Of a stretch of DNA of 64,000 nucleotides, positions 11,901 through 41,636 are shown piece by piece (the first letter of the stretch is position 1; each line of letters starts with the position of its first letter). Below the pieces are notes generated by a model that worked only from the letters and a program-made list of their open reading frames with translations, was not told the origin of the DNA and searched no databases. Source of the stretch: Lumbricus rubellus (Eukaryota > Annelida > Clitellata > Crassiclitellata > Lumbricidae). Made by a program: the position numbers and the translations under genes. The stretch covers positions 62,942,131 to 63,006,130 of the forward strand of contig OX243811.1 of the NCBI GenBank assembly GCA_945859605.1, given 5' to 3'.

Positions 11901-13969
11901 CTATACAAAACGAATGCATTCATTTCTAACGTTAGAACGAAAATGTTTCACTCGAAAATTCAACCGAAGAAATGGCGTACGCTTATAAAATGCAAAGGAT
12001 CTCCAATTACTTAAATGCTGGGGTATGCTATCACAATTTCAAGAATAATAATGCAGCTTTAAAAACATTGCAGTTGCATAAAGCCAGGGCAGCATTAACA
12101 CCATACTTTAGTGTAAACCTCGGTGCCTTCCCACCTCGACGCTCATAGCTACATGTATAACATTCTGGTAGGTATTTATTTGTACGAAAAAAGTGTCAGA
12201 TTGACTACTTAGAACAGTTAAGACTTAGAGTGGCACCGACAGAAAAAACTATAGTCTGTAGTAACGAAATCAAAATTACGTAATTAATTTTGAATTCCTT
12301 TTTATTTGTGCTGCGGGATTATCACTCAAAATGCTAAACTTCGGCTAAAAATTCATCAGCGGTTGTCAAACAAGGTCAAAATTTAGGCCTACTTTAATGT
12401 GCTCTAGCATTACATAACGTAGACCTACATAGGCCTACAGAACGTAATGTATGCTTTTGCCTCAGCCTGCAATTAGGCTACCTCCAAAAAATCTGTAAAG
12501 CAAATCAAAGCCTTTTAAGCAAGTAAGTAAGTATAGGCTAATAGGCCTACTTACGTAGCGATCCGCGAAGTAACCGTAGGACTTATTAGATACTTACTTA
12601 TCGTATTAATAGTAACTACAATCAAAGTAAACCGCAAATTGTGCGACTTCAATGTAGTCGCCAAACATTTGCGACGATTTTCCTTCATAGGCAAACGGAT
12701 ATGACGTAAACTCTTACGATGAACCTCATAGAAGAATGCAGTTTAATCGCTGCAATTAACAGACCGTGCTTAGCCTACTCACGACTTTCATTTTTTTATA
12801 AGCAATCTCGTAAGAACGAACGTCATCTTGTATTTTGTTTACAATTGCAATGACGTACGCAAAAGTTTCAGGTTTGCGGTGAAATTAGACTATAATTATA
12901 TAGGCCTAGGCCTATACGTTTAAACATCATAATATGAACATTTGCGTTCATATGATAACGCTGCTAAATGGTTTCCGCTATGCCGTGGAAACTTTTTCTA
13001 GCGTTTCTAAAGCTTGCGCACAAATTGAGTTATGCTTTTTTAATATCTATTTAATCTCGTGAGACTAAAACAGGCATCGTTTGACAAGACACGGCCGCGA
13101 TTGGCCGTTGAGGATACTACTTGAACTTAGAAGATTGCGCCCGTTATAAGGTCAGTATATCAGTCTTGAATCTGACTGTAGTCTGTAGACTTCAGTTAAG
13201 TTGAGGGTGGTAAGCAAGTTCCTACGGTTTAAGTTGAGTCGTCGAAGCTTTAATCGTCGATCGCATAGTTCAGACGGAAGTGAGGAAATGAAATTTTCAT
13301 AGAGCAACAGAGTTCTGAACTATGTGGAGTCACACATAATACAGCTTATAATAATTGACTTGTGCTGCTTTGTTGCAGGTACAAGAAGGTTTAGTGGGTC
13401 AGTAAGTGCATCAATATGAGGAACGCCAGATCGATGCCCATAGCATTTGCATGCTTAGATAATAATGATTAATAGCTTTGATTAATAATTTCTCCTCTGG
13501 TTCCCTTCTTTTCTTTAATTTTTTCCATCTGCCCATTCTTTCCTTTATGTCATAATTAATCTCGAACATTGAGTTTGGTGATTGATTATTATATAGAATG
13601 AGATAAATCGAATTGTTGCTTTCAGACGAACATCATACATCAATCATCTGCTCGCATTATTTTAGTCACAAAATTGAACGAAGAAGACGTTACAAATAAT
13701 ATAATATATCGTTATGGTAGGTCACATATGTTCTTCAGCACCACGTGGTCGCATTTTATAAGAGTCAAAAAGTTTCAATACAAAGGCATGAAAATTGAAT
13801 AACCGCACAAACATTAGCAGCGCACTTTCAAAGAAGTTCTTAGAAAGACACCAGCGGGTCTTTTACACTACCGCTCTGCATGGCCAGCAACTTCAGATGT
13901 TCCGTCCATTATCGCTTCTAATATCGGCCTATACAAAAGAGCAGCTGCTGGCAACAAAAGTCAGATCTA
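11901..13969. other. Intergenic/intronic, cluster of TAGGCCTA palindromes
   Basis: Should hold the missing 5' exon of the Ly6 gene and the 3' UTR of the vWA/EGF gene; neither can be drawn with confidence. TAGGCCTA occurs at 12384, 12430, 12542, 12901 and 12907. Confidence 0.45.
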
Positions 13970-30811
<16,842 letters not shown>

Positions 30812-30886
30812 GACGTCGTTTGAAGATGTCTAAAACAATTGAATGACGACAATATTCGGTTCATCTAATTACTATATTGCCAATTA

Positions 30887-31910
30887 GTGTTACGTTTCTT
30901 CTCGTACATTATTATCGGTTCTGCAAAGGCAGCAGTCCGAGTATGTGGAGAAACTGGACCCTGGTTTAACACTAGCAGAGGCACAAGACAAGGTGACCCT
31001 ATATCACCAAACACCTTCATCACACACTTAGAAAGGATACTGGACAAGATCAGGGAAAACGATGGTGTATCGATTAGTGGTGAAAACATCAACAATCTAT
31101 GCTTTGCTGATGATATCGACTTGATTGGAGAAGACGAACAACAAGTAGAACACACAGTGCAAACGTTGAATGAAGAAGGGAAGAGATATGGTCTCATGAT
31201 GAATTTTGACAAGACAAAAACAATGGTTTTCGGTGATAGAGATCTAACAAAGCAGATGGTTGTAGACGGAATCCAATTAGAAAACGTGGGCAGGTTCACA
31301 TATCTCGGTTGCAATATGACGTACGATCTCGATTGTAGGCAGGAGGTAATAGTCAGAATTGCAAAGGCGACGGCAGCACTAAAAGCTTTAGACAGGATCT
31401 GGAAGAGCAAGGCCATAAAGCAGGAAACTAAACTGAGTGTGCTGAGAACTTGCGTTTTCAGCAGTATGCTATATGGATGCGAGACTTGGGTAATAACAAA
31501 AGACATCGAGAAAAGAATACTAGCTTTTGAAAGAAAATGCTATAGGAGGATTTTGGGAATAGTGTGGACACAGAAAGTGACTAACGTGGAACTGTACAAA
31601 CGGATACACCTCAGGGAAAACATGATGCAGAGGATAATCCAGAGGAAACTGGGTCTGTTCGGTCACATATGCCGAATGAACAACGACAGGAAAATAAAGA
31701 CGTTGGTGTTCGGAATGATGGACGGGCGAAACAAAAGAGGGCGACCACATAGAGAATGGGCGGATGATTTAATAGACTGGTGCGGAACATCACTGCAAGA
31801 GCTGAGCCACATCGCACTGGAAAGAGAACTGTGGAGGAATATGGTGAAAAGGGCGTCAGACACCTACGGGCGATGAGCCCACGGTTTATGATGATGATGA
31901 TGATGTTCAC
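30887..31910 (+). mobile_element. 5'-truncated RTE-like non-LTR retrotransposon (reverse transcriptase C-terminal part)
   Basis: Continuous frame of 329 codons ending TGA at 31876, without stops. Reverse transcriptase motif 4 (RQGDPISP) and the catalytic FADDID box are present, followed by FTYLGC, LYGCETWV, FGHICRM and RGRPHREWADD, the usual C-terminal landmarks of RTE-type and related elements. The endonuclease and first half of the polymerase are missing, so the copy is 5'-truncated. The 3' end runs into (ATG)n at 31889-31905, the kind of short tandem tail RTE elements have. Intact frame suggests a recent insertion. It lies about 80 bp upstream of the vWA/EGF start codon, probably in its 5' non-coding intron. 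Confidence 0.85.
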
Positions 31911-32848
31911 ACAGGTCTATATAAGTTTGTTATTGTTATGATTGTTGTTGTTATTATTATTTTACCCTGAAGTATTTCATTTCGAGGGACTTAGAATTTA
32001 TATAAGCAGTGTATCTGGAACGGCTATATTATCTCCTCATCTATTTCTACTGTTGGTCTGATGAAGGAGCTTCTAAATGCTACTGCGTTGAAGCGCTGTA
32101 GCCTACATGTAGGCCTATATTATTGACTGAGACCTCTGAAATAAGTAGCGCGAAATATAATGTGTCAAATTGCATTACATTGGATCATAATGTACCGCGC
32201 TATATAAATAAAATTCTCAAGAGTCAGATTGTTTGGTCTGTTTGGTCTCCAGGTCAGACCCTATGTCTCTGGTTTCTTAGGAATGGCAAAACAGAAACTA
32301 TTTATGAAGGATGTTGTTGATTTTAGTGGGAAATCTTCTCAACCACTTCATCCACTTCCTTTGTATCTTTCTACATCTGATCAAACAACTGTAGGGTAGA
32401 CGAGACACAAATATTTGAAATGCTTCAATAGATAGTCTAGAAATGTCTATTTTTCTGTCGTAAATTCCTCAGTCAATAGAATCTCAAAGTTATTTATTAT
32501 GCAGACTGGTATACGGTTAAAAATACAGCATGGTCCAGGACAATTCAATGCAAACAGACATCCCACGTGAAGAACTTGACCAATATTATGTGGAATTGTG
32601 TGTCGACTCTATATTTAAGAATTTGTCGTATAATGCAAATTAAGCAACTTCAGTTGGACTTCTTTGATGCTAGACGTTCGCTGCTGGTAAGCCTATAGCT
32701 TATAATTATGATATGCGACTATTCAACAACATGGTGTCTTATTAGGTCTGTTAGGCTATGGAGAATGCACGAACTTGAATGTAGGCTATAACAGGCTGTA
32801 AAACGAATAAACCATCCTCTTCAATATATACATGTAGGCCTACATGTA
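31911..32848. other. No gene recognised
   Basis: Contains TAGGCCTA at 32110 and 32835 and a SINE-like tail GCGCTATATAAATA near 32198. May hold the non-coding first exon of the vWA/EGF gene, which I cannot locate. Confidence 0.4.
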
Positions 32849-33833
32849 CACTGTGTCCGGAAAAAAGGGACCCATTTTGTAATTATGAAAATAAATAGTA
32901 AATATTAATCGATTTTCACAATTCAAACACTATTTTAATCCTGACATATTTGTCTAACATTGGTGAAAATATAAAAGTTCCAGTCACAATGATGACGTCA
33001 TGATGACGTCATTTGCACTAAAGTTCATTTAGCCGGCCATTCATGCATGGTTTCGGTTGGTATAATATACCAACCAATATTATTGGCTTTTGGTTAAACG
33101 GAAATCCATTTAATAGAACCAGGAGTGAAAATAAATGCTGCTTATTAGAGGGATTGTCTGCTCTATAAAAGAGTGGTCCCTGATATCCGGGAATATTCGG
33201 AACAATAGCCTACACATTTCAACAAAATAGCGCTTCAGCTCGCTGAGTTCGTCAATCTGATGAACTGTTGACTAAGAAGACTCGGATTTTATTCCTCTTA
33301 ATATTTGGCCGCTAAACGGCCACCCGCTTAAATCCCGCTGATAATAAGAGTTGGAGACTGATGGAGGAGAAGGTGTAGGCTACAAGACAAGGATAAGAGA
33401 CATTGAAGAACTCCGTGAGCGAATTGTTAATGCCTGCTGGAGAGGATTTTGTTACGCTGGTTATGGATTCGATGCTGCTGTTGGCTATTAGCGCCACCGT
33501 TTTGAAGCTTACTTTGAGGCCAATAAAGGTGTACACTTTGACCACAAATTAATTCAGATATAAAAATAAAATTAAACTCATATTTATTATTGATAAATTA
33601 CATCATAAAAATATTGAAATTTTTGATGATTTTGCGCATTTATCTCTTAAATTTGACTTTTTGTGCAAATGACGTCATCATGACGTCATTATTTGGACTG
33701 GAACTTTTATATTTTCACAATTGTTAGACAAATATGTTAGGATAAAAACAGTCTTTGAATTGTGAAAATCGATTAATATTTACTATTTATTTTCATATTT
33801 ACAAAATGGGTCCCTTTTTTTCCGGACACAGTG
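32849..33833 (+). mobile_element. Mariner-like element C with broken transposase
   Basis: 985 bp, termini CACTGTGTCCGGAAAAAAGGG and complement, flanked by TA (32847-32848, 33834-33835). Inverted repeats about 170 bp and contain GATGACGTCATGATGACGTC. Plus-strand remnant at about 33276-33545 keeps FIPLNIWPLNG then stops, and further on IRDIEELRERIVNACW, typical of the end of mariner-type transposases. Nonfunctional. Confidence 0.88.
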
Positions 33834-34027
33834 TACAATGCATAGCCTAAGCAAGCCAACAACGTGTCGTTAACGTTGTATGAACATAATATGCAGTGCA
33901 TAATTATTATTTTTTAGACTATGCTCACGTTCCGCATGTCAATCGTGAGATGCGAACAAGAGCTGCACTGAAATCTTCGCATTCTTATAAGGTGTACCAA
34001 CGTTTAATGATTCTTCCCAAGAACGAT

Positions 34028-34150
34028 GCAGGGTAACTGAGCGGCAGACGCTTCGTATTCTGATCCCTGTGGCACGGATTCGAATCCCTTAGCACATCAT
34101 GTTGTAGGCTACACATGTGACACATCGACTGGCATTGCATTCTCTAGAAC
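34028..34150 (+). repeat. tRNA-like SINE candidate
   Basis: A-box-like GTAACTGAGCGG at 34032 and B-box-like GGATTCGAATCCC at about 34077, about 45 bp apart as in tRNA-derived promoters. Single copy in the window, so uncertain. Confidence 0.4.
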
Positions 34151-36799
34151 AGTTGGCCCGTGTCATATTGGACTTGATTTTCTTTTATTACATTCTGCGT
34201 GTTTCATGAATAACTTTTTTGACAGGTCGGATTGAATTTGTGATTATTCCTTGTTCGAATGGGATTTGACTTCAGGTGATTGAATTTTATTTTGTTTACT
34301 TTTATTTTATATTATATATTTGGATATTATAGAATTAACTGGATTAAATTGGGTCAGGTTAAGGTTCCATTGATTTGAGACTATCCTTAATATTTTTATA
34401 AAGCCAACTAGATCTACTTGCCTAAGCTTATACAAACTTTCGTGTGATGCATTTTTCCTAAATTAAGCCCTGAACAAAACCTCACTGTCTGTGCACACAG
34501 TCATACGTCCACACAACGCCCCCGGATGTATGCATAAATATAATCGACAAACTCAACAAAGGTTTTTTTAGTATGATTAAGAAGACTAGAAAAGAGGACA
34601 CACCTTGCTGAAAGAAAACACGCCCTACTCTTAACACCGCTACCGCATACGAATCGCCCTATCACGCTGTGACCACGAGGAGGAGAAAATCCGGAAGCAA
34701 CACCCACGAATTAAGGAGAAACGCTGTCTGTTTTGGGGAATATGCTGCTCAAGGCGAACCGTAGAGATATAATGTAGTAACGTATGCCTAGGATGTAAAA
34801 AATTAATGAGGTAATGGGAAATAATATGACGTAGGATGAGGTGAGTCTAATATTAGTAGAGTTGGGTATGTGAAGTAAGATGGTTAGGCAGCGTGTAGTC
34901 AGGTAGGCCTACGGTGCGATAAAGTAGTAGCCTAGGCCTAACCTATGGTGAAGGCAGATAGACTAGATAGTAGGCTATGTTCAAAGTCTGGTGATAACAA
35001 TTAGGGTATAATTATAGGAACTTTCAAAGGTACGAAGAAGTGGTAGCCAATTGCTATAATAATGCCAAACTAGAAATGAGAAACATTTGCTCTGGTCACT
35101 TCGTAACTCGAAGCCAAAAATGATTTACAAAGCAAGAGAACAAGCAGAGAAGATGTTTGTCAAATGCGACACAAAAGCCACAAACAAGAATGTGTCCATA
35201 AATTGAGCCTATGTCAAGATTATACTTTAGCCTCGTTGAAATAAGCCTAATTGAAACTAAAAACGTAGGCCTAGATGTGTAACAGTAATAAAAGTAATAA
35301 GGAGCCTAAAGTTGGCAAATTTTCTTGTAACAAACAGCTGCTAATCTCAATTTGGTGGAGTCTACAGACAACATAGTTTGAATACCAAAAATAAGTTTGA
35401 GTGTAAGCTAAAACAAATATATGACAACAGATGTTTCTGACTTTCGGAGAAAGATGACGGTGTTGGCCCTATTGACAGATTTTTAAACATAGATTGGGTC
35501 GAAATTCACACCATACGGAGCATGTCCATAATAGAACATCCTTTCTAAGCAGATCTTTTCAATCTCATGTGAAAGCAACCTCAACACAACAACTTTCTCA
35601 TTGATTGCTAAACCACCTGTCGATCAGTCGACATGCAAGCCGTGCAAAAATCCCACCTGCAGCTTTGGAAAAGATTTTTATATATAATTTTGCATGTGAA
35701 CTAAAACATTATTTTAATACCTATAGTCATTGCTTCCAGCACTGAGGAGATAGGTAAATCCTTCCAGGCGGATTCTTCGAAGAAATTGGATCTATACCCG
35801 TCCAGTCCAATACCAATCATTGTCAATAAGTCAATCGATTGTTTCCCAGTTACTGTGATTTGTTTCAGCACTGTATTGTTGCTGAACTGTGAAGTGACTT
35901 CAACCATTCAAATTCCTCCCATGATTCGTAGAAGCAAATGCATTAATGCATCTAGTTCTCATTCTCTCTTTGTCCATATGTAGCCTATCTGTTTCATCCA
36001 AGGCTGACACAGCATCTTAACCCTAAACTCCAAATTACTACAGCTCTAGCTGGTCTGAACATTAGCGCAGAGCAGCAGCTTGTCCACAATCTTACTCAGA
36101 ATAAGGTAACAAGCCAAATCTTTCGTCTAGGTCTGTACAGAAACACGTTTGGACCGACACGTAACAAAATCTATTTGACGTCGTGGTTCTTTAGACATAA
36201 TTTTTTTATCAAAGCTCTTTTGGACTTTAAGTTAAAATGAGCGCATTAAATAATTACGAGCATTACTAAACTTCAATAGCTCAGTTTTTAATGTAGCAAT
36301 TATTTCGCCCCTGCGAGAGCCTGGTGGACCGGTGGTGCCAGTCCAAATACTTATTTAAGGAAGAGGGCGAAGCTAGTCGTGCATTTAAAAAAACTACCTG
36401 CCGTAGTACCGATGGGTGTAGGTCAAGAGTGAACTGATAGAACCCTCAATCATTTATGTGTCATTTTCTATTCACGACAAGATACATGCTATTGTCAAGA
36501 TTCCTCCGCTAAAGATCGTTTCTAGCAACGTTTAAAATCAGAAAAATTGTGAATTTTGAACCATGCGCCGTCATTGGCTCAATTAACTAGGTCATTTGGC
36601 TGAATAGACCAATCCCCGAGCCATCTGAAAGGTCATCTTTGATGCTAATTTGATGCATTTTTCATATTTCCTAAAGTTTATCAGACCATTGAAATGTGAC
36701 GCATTATGAATAAGAAGTGAAGTAGTTTGCCTGGACGGGAATGAGATCCAGCATAATTAATCTGTTTTTGAGAAAATAGATTTTCATATCAGATGATCG
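34151..36799. other. Gene-poor stretch, nothing firm
   Basis: AT-rich, with TAGGCCTA at 34904 and 34933. Short frames (for example 35701-35907 minus) show no recognisable family. Confidence 0.4.
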
Positions 36800-37029
36800 C
36801 AGGGGCGGATCCAGGGGGCCAATCCGGCCATGGTTCCTCATTTAAAAATTGCATGGGACGTGGTCCCCATTTGGTTTTATAACACAAAGAGATTGCGACC
36901 AGACGACTCCAAAAAGGTACATTTTTCTGACATTTCGGACGGACGACTAAAAAAGGTCATCAGATTTTTCGGCGAAGATCACCAAAAATTTGGCCCCGCC
37001 CCCTTCGAAAATTTCTGTATCCGCCCCTG
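36800..37029. mobile_element. hAT-type MITE, copy 1
   Basis: 230 bp with termini CAGGGGCGGATCCAG and TGTATCCGCCCCTG, flanked by a perfect 8-bp duplication GATGATCG (36792-36799 and 37030-37037), the duplication length of hAT transposons. Interior has GACTAAAAAAGGTCATCA. Confidence 0.9.
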
Positions 37030-37304
37030 GATGATCGGATCATTGCGTCGTCTGTTAAGGTCGTCTCCTCTGCGTTACATGTAATAACTCAATGTGTCTA
37101 CACTAAACTGTCATCTATGTATACAGTATACGTATAACTATACATGTACATGTAGATGAGACGAAGCGGCCAACCAAAGCCAACGACCCATGCATGATAC
37201 AACAGCATTCCAATGAAAGTGGCACGGGGACAGATCACTGGTCGGACGGACTGTCAACTATGCGTCCTGTATAATAGACTAATATTATCAAAAAGTGATC
37301 AGTT

Positions 37305-37360
<56 letters not shown>
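37305..37360. repeat. (CA)n microsatellite
   Basis: About 28 CA units, then imperfect ones to 37390. Confidence 0.95.
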
Positions 37361-37365
<5 letters not shown>

Positions 37366-38049
37366 ACAAACGGGCGCACACACACATACAGTCTGATACA
37401 GATGCATATATTTTATGGATGTATGCGTGTGTGCCCACGTGTGATTATATGGTGGAAAATATATTTAGACAAAAAAAGAAAGCTGTAATCATCGGAGCAG
37501 GCATTATAAGTAGGAAGTGTTAGCGACTTTCTTCTCATAATCTGAGCACATGCGACGAGTGGCCAGTAGTGGCCAGTCCTCTACCTCGCCGTGCCATCTT
37601 TCCACCGACAGCATGCGATGAGTCTAGTGTTATGACTATTATATGGCGCTATTTTTTAAAATCTACTCAGATGGGGTAGAACTTTGGGAACTAATGTTTA
37701 CTCTGTTAGAAAAAACATATATATAACAAAATGTGTAAAATAATTATGAAGTACGTATCTACACAAGTGCAGCCCAGCCATACATGTTCGTGCACTCGTA
37801 CACGTAACCTACATGCATACATAGCCCATAGCCATCGAGAGATTGTTTTACAGCGCTATAAATAAACAAATTCGCGATAAACAGCTTATCCACAGTCGCT
37901 TACAATAAAAAACATTGATGTGCTGGAATTGAAATTGGTACCAAGTCAAGCTTAAAAAGGTCAGGCAGACAGACAGACAGACAGAAAGTCAAGGAAGATG
38001 GTGATTAGACTTCCATTGTCGAAAGTGTGGTGGATGGAAAGAGAAGGAG

Positions 38050-38110
38050 ACAGGATAGGATTTGTAAAAAGCAATGTTTTCGATTTGGGGCTATAAAGTT
38101 CTGTGAGGAG
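38050..38110 (+). repeat. Dispersed repeat, copy 3
   Basis: GACAGGATAGGATTTGTAAA and following sequence match the copies at 17170 and 25530. Confidence 0.5.
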
Positions 38111-38164
38111 GTATAGGGCCTAGTAGGTTAAGTGTGAGGAGGTAGCCTAGTAGGCTAAATGGTG

Positions 38165-38640
38165 AGGCATTGGTGAAAATTAATAAATGTCATTGCGGCT
38201 TTATTCCTAGGATAGATAGGATATTTTGCGCAATTCTTGTGGCAGTTAGTCCCACACAGGTTAAACGGATGTTGCTATGGAGCCGTTTGCAAATTTTATT
38301 GATAATGTGATGGAAGAACGAAGAAGGGTTAGAGTGGAAGAGGAGTAGAATGACGGAATTCAATAGGACCTTGAACAACAGACGGAGCTAGGAAGGCTGA
38401 GGGGTCAAATGTGTTGTAGGTGATTGATTTAACTTCATATCTTGTTCGATTGAGTATAGTTGTTGACCAGTGGAACTATTTGAAGACAGGAGTGATGCGG
38501 TGTTGTTTGGGAGCTTTAGTGACAGCACGGGCGAGAGCATCCTGAATAGCTTTGAGACTGTTGATTTGGGTGATAAAATTATATGTAGATCTATGTTCAG
38601 CAAAAGCGCATTGCAGTAATCTAATTTAGCGTGAACTATT
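38165..38640 (-). pseudogene. Remnant of an L2/CR1-type non-LTR reverse transcriptase
   Basis: Minus strand, in shifting frames: KLDYCNALLLN, then IQDALARAVTKAPKQHRITP and FHWST, then YEVKSITYNTF. These match the order of the well-known C-terminal RT segments (LDYCN, AAR..., HITP, LHWLP, LTYK). Several frameshifts and stops; dead copy. Downstream pieces run to about 38170. Confidence 0.7.
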
Positions 38641-40470
38641 ACAGCGATTGTAGACGCATCTTTGAAGTCGAGAATGTGGCGGCTTCAGCGAAGTTCGCAG
38701 ATACGCATAAGATAGGAGACGTGATTGGAGGAGCTAAGGTTTTGGGAATAAATCACAATTATAAGTTGAGGAGATAATAACCTGCAGTGAATGTGTAGAT
38801 GGACCCAGTGTAAAGGTTGACTGAAGTAGCAACATCTAGAATGTACACGTCCTATACACATAGATACATCGAACCCTCACCATAATACGGCATTTGGAAT
38901 CTGCATCAAGTGCCGCAGGGCCGTGTTTAACATAGGAATCTGCATCAAGTGCCGCGCTATATAAAGACTGCGTTCTTCAGTATTGTTCACTATTGCTCAA
39001 GTGATATTTGCTCCCGTGTCTATAAAATTTGTAGGCCCCCTATACACATAGTCAGCAGGGTGTTACTATTCGCAGAAAGTGAGTGTCCGCAATATTCTCA
39101 CGGGCGAGTAATTGGACTTGCAAAGGGGATCAAAAAATTCTGGTAGATTCTAGATTGCGTTTTTGAGTTTGAAAGTTGAAAACAGAAGTCTTCCACTCTA
39201 ACTCTTATCCGCGTAAATAGGCCTATTAATGCTTTGTATTTCTGTTTTGATTTTCCTTTTATGGGGGGAATCAATGAGTTTCATCAAAGAAAGCTAGCAA
39301 CCCAGAGAACTCGCTTCTTATTCAGAGCCTTTCAGGTTGTTGTTTTTAGATCGACTGCGGACCCGTAGGCGACTATAGACGATTCTTAACGGTTTCAGAT
39401 CACACAATGTCATTTGTTCAGTCACCTTGATCTAAAAGAACCTTTTTGTTTCGGCGTGAGAGAACGCAACATTTTCGAGTTGAAAATTTGCATTGGGTTT
39501 AGAGGGGCTCAACTCTTCAGTCTTTCGTAGGACTTCAGAGTAGGCCTAAAGTCAATGCACAACACAACTCCACATAAATCAATGTCTCACCTCGCCAGTC
39601 ATTTTCTACAATTATTCTCATACTGAGTATTATATCTTTGTACCGTGTACAATGTTGTACATGAGTCTGAATAAAGCAAATCATACATTGACTGCATCTA
39701 TAATTGAAACGATTATTCCAAAATACACAGCACAATCACAAATATCTCTCACCTGCGAATACACGTGGAGAGAAGCACCCTAAAAGACGACAGAATTTCC
39801 CTCTTCCACTCTGACGCAAACACTTCTGAATATCGCACCAGAGTACAGTTCCTACAGTCTGTCAGACATAAGCTTAGGCCTATACGTGTAAACTTCTCAA
39901 TTCAAAGCAGAGACCAACAATTTCCATAAGCGACGCTGTTGACTCCTGCATGCAAACTTCAACGCGGTTTCGATTCGAACCTTCTGCACTATACAAACTC
40001 AAATCCAAACTCAATCGTCTATGACGCGATCACCGAGATTACCAAACTCCCATCTGCTCAAAATGTCTCAGCTAACTTGTCGCAAAATTAGTCGATATAT
40101 ACCTATATATAAACTCGGTGACATTTCCATATATTTTGCACAAGCATGCACGTACGCACATAGCCTTATAAATATACTTGTATAATATAAATGCACATGC
40201 ATGCCTGTTGCTGCTGATATAAATATATTTATAAATATAATATAAATACTCTTGGGTTCTGCAAATATTGTAGGCTTGTGCAGTTCTGCACGAACTCCTT
40301 TGTGGCGGACGTACGTAGACCGTATCATCGTTGCGGTCGGGTGAACAGCGTAAAAAGGATACAAGACCAATAGACGACGGCGACGGCAGTTCGGTGGAAT
40401 CTCTCTCGCAACAGTCGCGGGTTTTGTGGTGACAGGTTCAAAGCATTCACGTCATCGTGACTCGTGAGCA
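38641..40470. other. No gene recognised
   Basis: Includes SINE-tail-like GCGCTATATAAAG near 38955. Short frames only. Confidence 0.4.
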
Positions 40471-40475
40471 GAAGG

Positions 40476-40562
40476 AGAAGAAGAAGGAGAAAGAGGAGAA
40501 GAAGAAGAAGAAGAAGAAGAAGAAGAAGAAGAAAAAGAAAAAAAAGGAGAAGGAGAAGGACA
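40476..40562. repeat. (GAA)n purine tract
   Basis: AAG/GAA repeats with A-rich interruptions. Confidence 0.9.
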
Positions 40563-40739
40563 GCTGTAGCCTAGTTGGAGAAAATCAAATTGAAGAAAAG
40601 AGATGACTCACAGCCACTCCTAAACAGAAGTGGCTGATAGGCTTACACCTGATAGCGACAGGTTCAATGCCGTTTAGACATCGTTTGCAGCATACAATGC
40701 TAGCGTAACGGAAGCAATCATAATTATTATTTCAGATGA

Positions 40740-40930
40740 TTTATGTTGAGATCTATTGTACTGGGATTGGCATTGCAGCACATTATTGTATTGCGTCATA
40801 TTGTCTTGTGTCGTATTGTATTGCATTGCATTGTTTTGCAATAATTGTACTGGATTGCGATGCTTTGCATGCTATTGTATTGCAAGCATTGTTTTGCACT
40901 GTGCATTTATTGCACAGTAATCCATTGTAT
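40740..40930. repeat. ATTGTATTGC-type degenerate repeat
   Basis: Imperfect pentamer/decamer repeats of ATTGT and ATTGC; no coding signal. Confidence 0.6.
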
Positions 40931-41296
40931 AAGCTTAATGCTATCTGCAAACAGTTTGATCCAATCATTGTTCCCATAAATCAAATGTGGCTTGAGCTCA
41001 CTCCACATTATTAGTATCTGATGTTACCAGTTGCTATAACTGTTAGAGGTAAAGTTGACTCCAAAGCAGCAACTTCTATAGCGCCAGTGCATGCTTTCCT
41101 TCGTTGCTCGACGAGGCGTAGAAGCGACACGACAACTGCAATGTTGACAATGAGGCAATACCAGGTACGTCAGGACGAACAGATCAGTCATCTGTCAAGT
41201 GCAGGTATGTATGTCATGCATGCATGCATGCATACATACATACATGCATGCATAGTTTCATACATACATACATATGTAGGCTACATGCAATGCATA

Positions 41297-41628
41297 CATG
41301 GGCGGAAACCTAGGGGACCGGGGGGACGTACGGTCCCCCCCAATGGAGGTGTTGAGGGACGGCCCATGCATTGTTCCTCCCCCCCCCCATTCGTTGAGCG
41401 TCAAGACTAAAAAAAAGGTCATCAACATTTTGGCGGTGAAAATAGAAAATTTTCTTGAGTTTTTCGGCTTTTTTCGGCAAAAATGACTAAAAAAAGATCA
41501 TCAACTTTGTGGGCGGGGAAAATATAATTTTGGGGGGACTTTTCGGCCAGATGACTAAAAAAAATCTCGCGTCTATCCTTCGGCCACTCGTTCGTCCCCC
41601 CAAGTCTCCGCGCATGTTTCCGCCCATG
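41297..41628. mobile_element. hAT-type MITE, copy 2
   Basis: 332 bp with termini CATGGGCGGAAAC and GTTTCCGCCCATG and an 8-bp duplication AATGCATA on both sides (41289-41296, 41629-41636). Three internal copies of GACTAAAAAAA followed by TCATCAAC-like or TCTCGCG sequence show relation to copy 1. Confidence 0.85.
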
Positions 41629-41636
41629 AATGCATA

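Noticed and set aside
13393..13442. Short hydrophobic minus-strand peptide (MGIDLAFLILMHLLTH) as the missing Ly6 signal exon
   Set aside because: A stop follows directly and there is no GT donor before it, so it cannot be joined to the Ly6 exon at 11900.
31520..31910. Minus-strand frames opposite the retrotransposon
   Set aside because: Shadows of the reverse transcriptase frame, which has clear RQGDP and FADD motifs.
41021..41210. Possible exon ending at GTACGT or GTATGT
   Set aside because: No recognisable protein and no partner exons; the frame runs on into a MITE.
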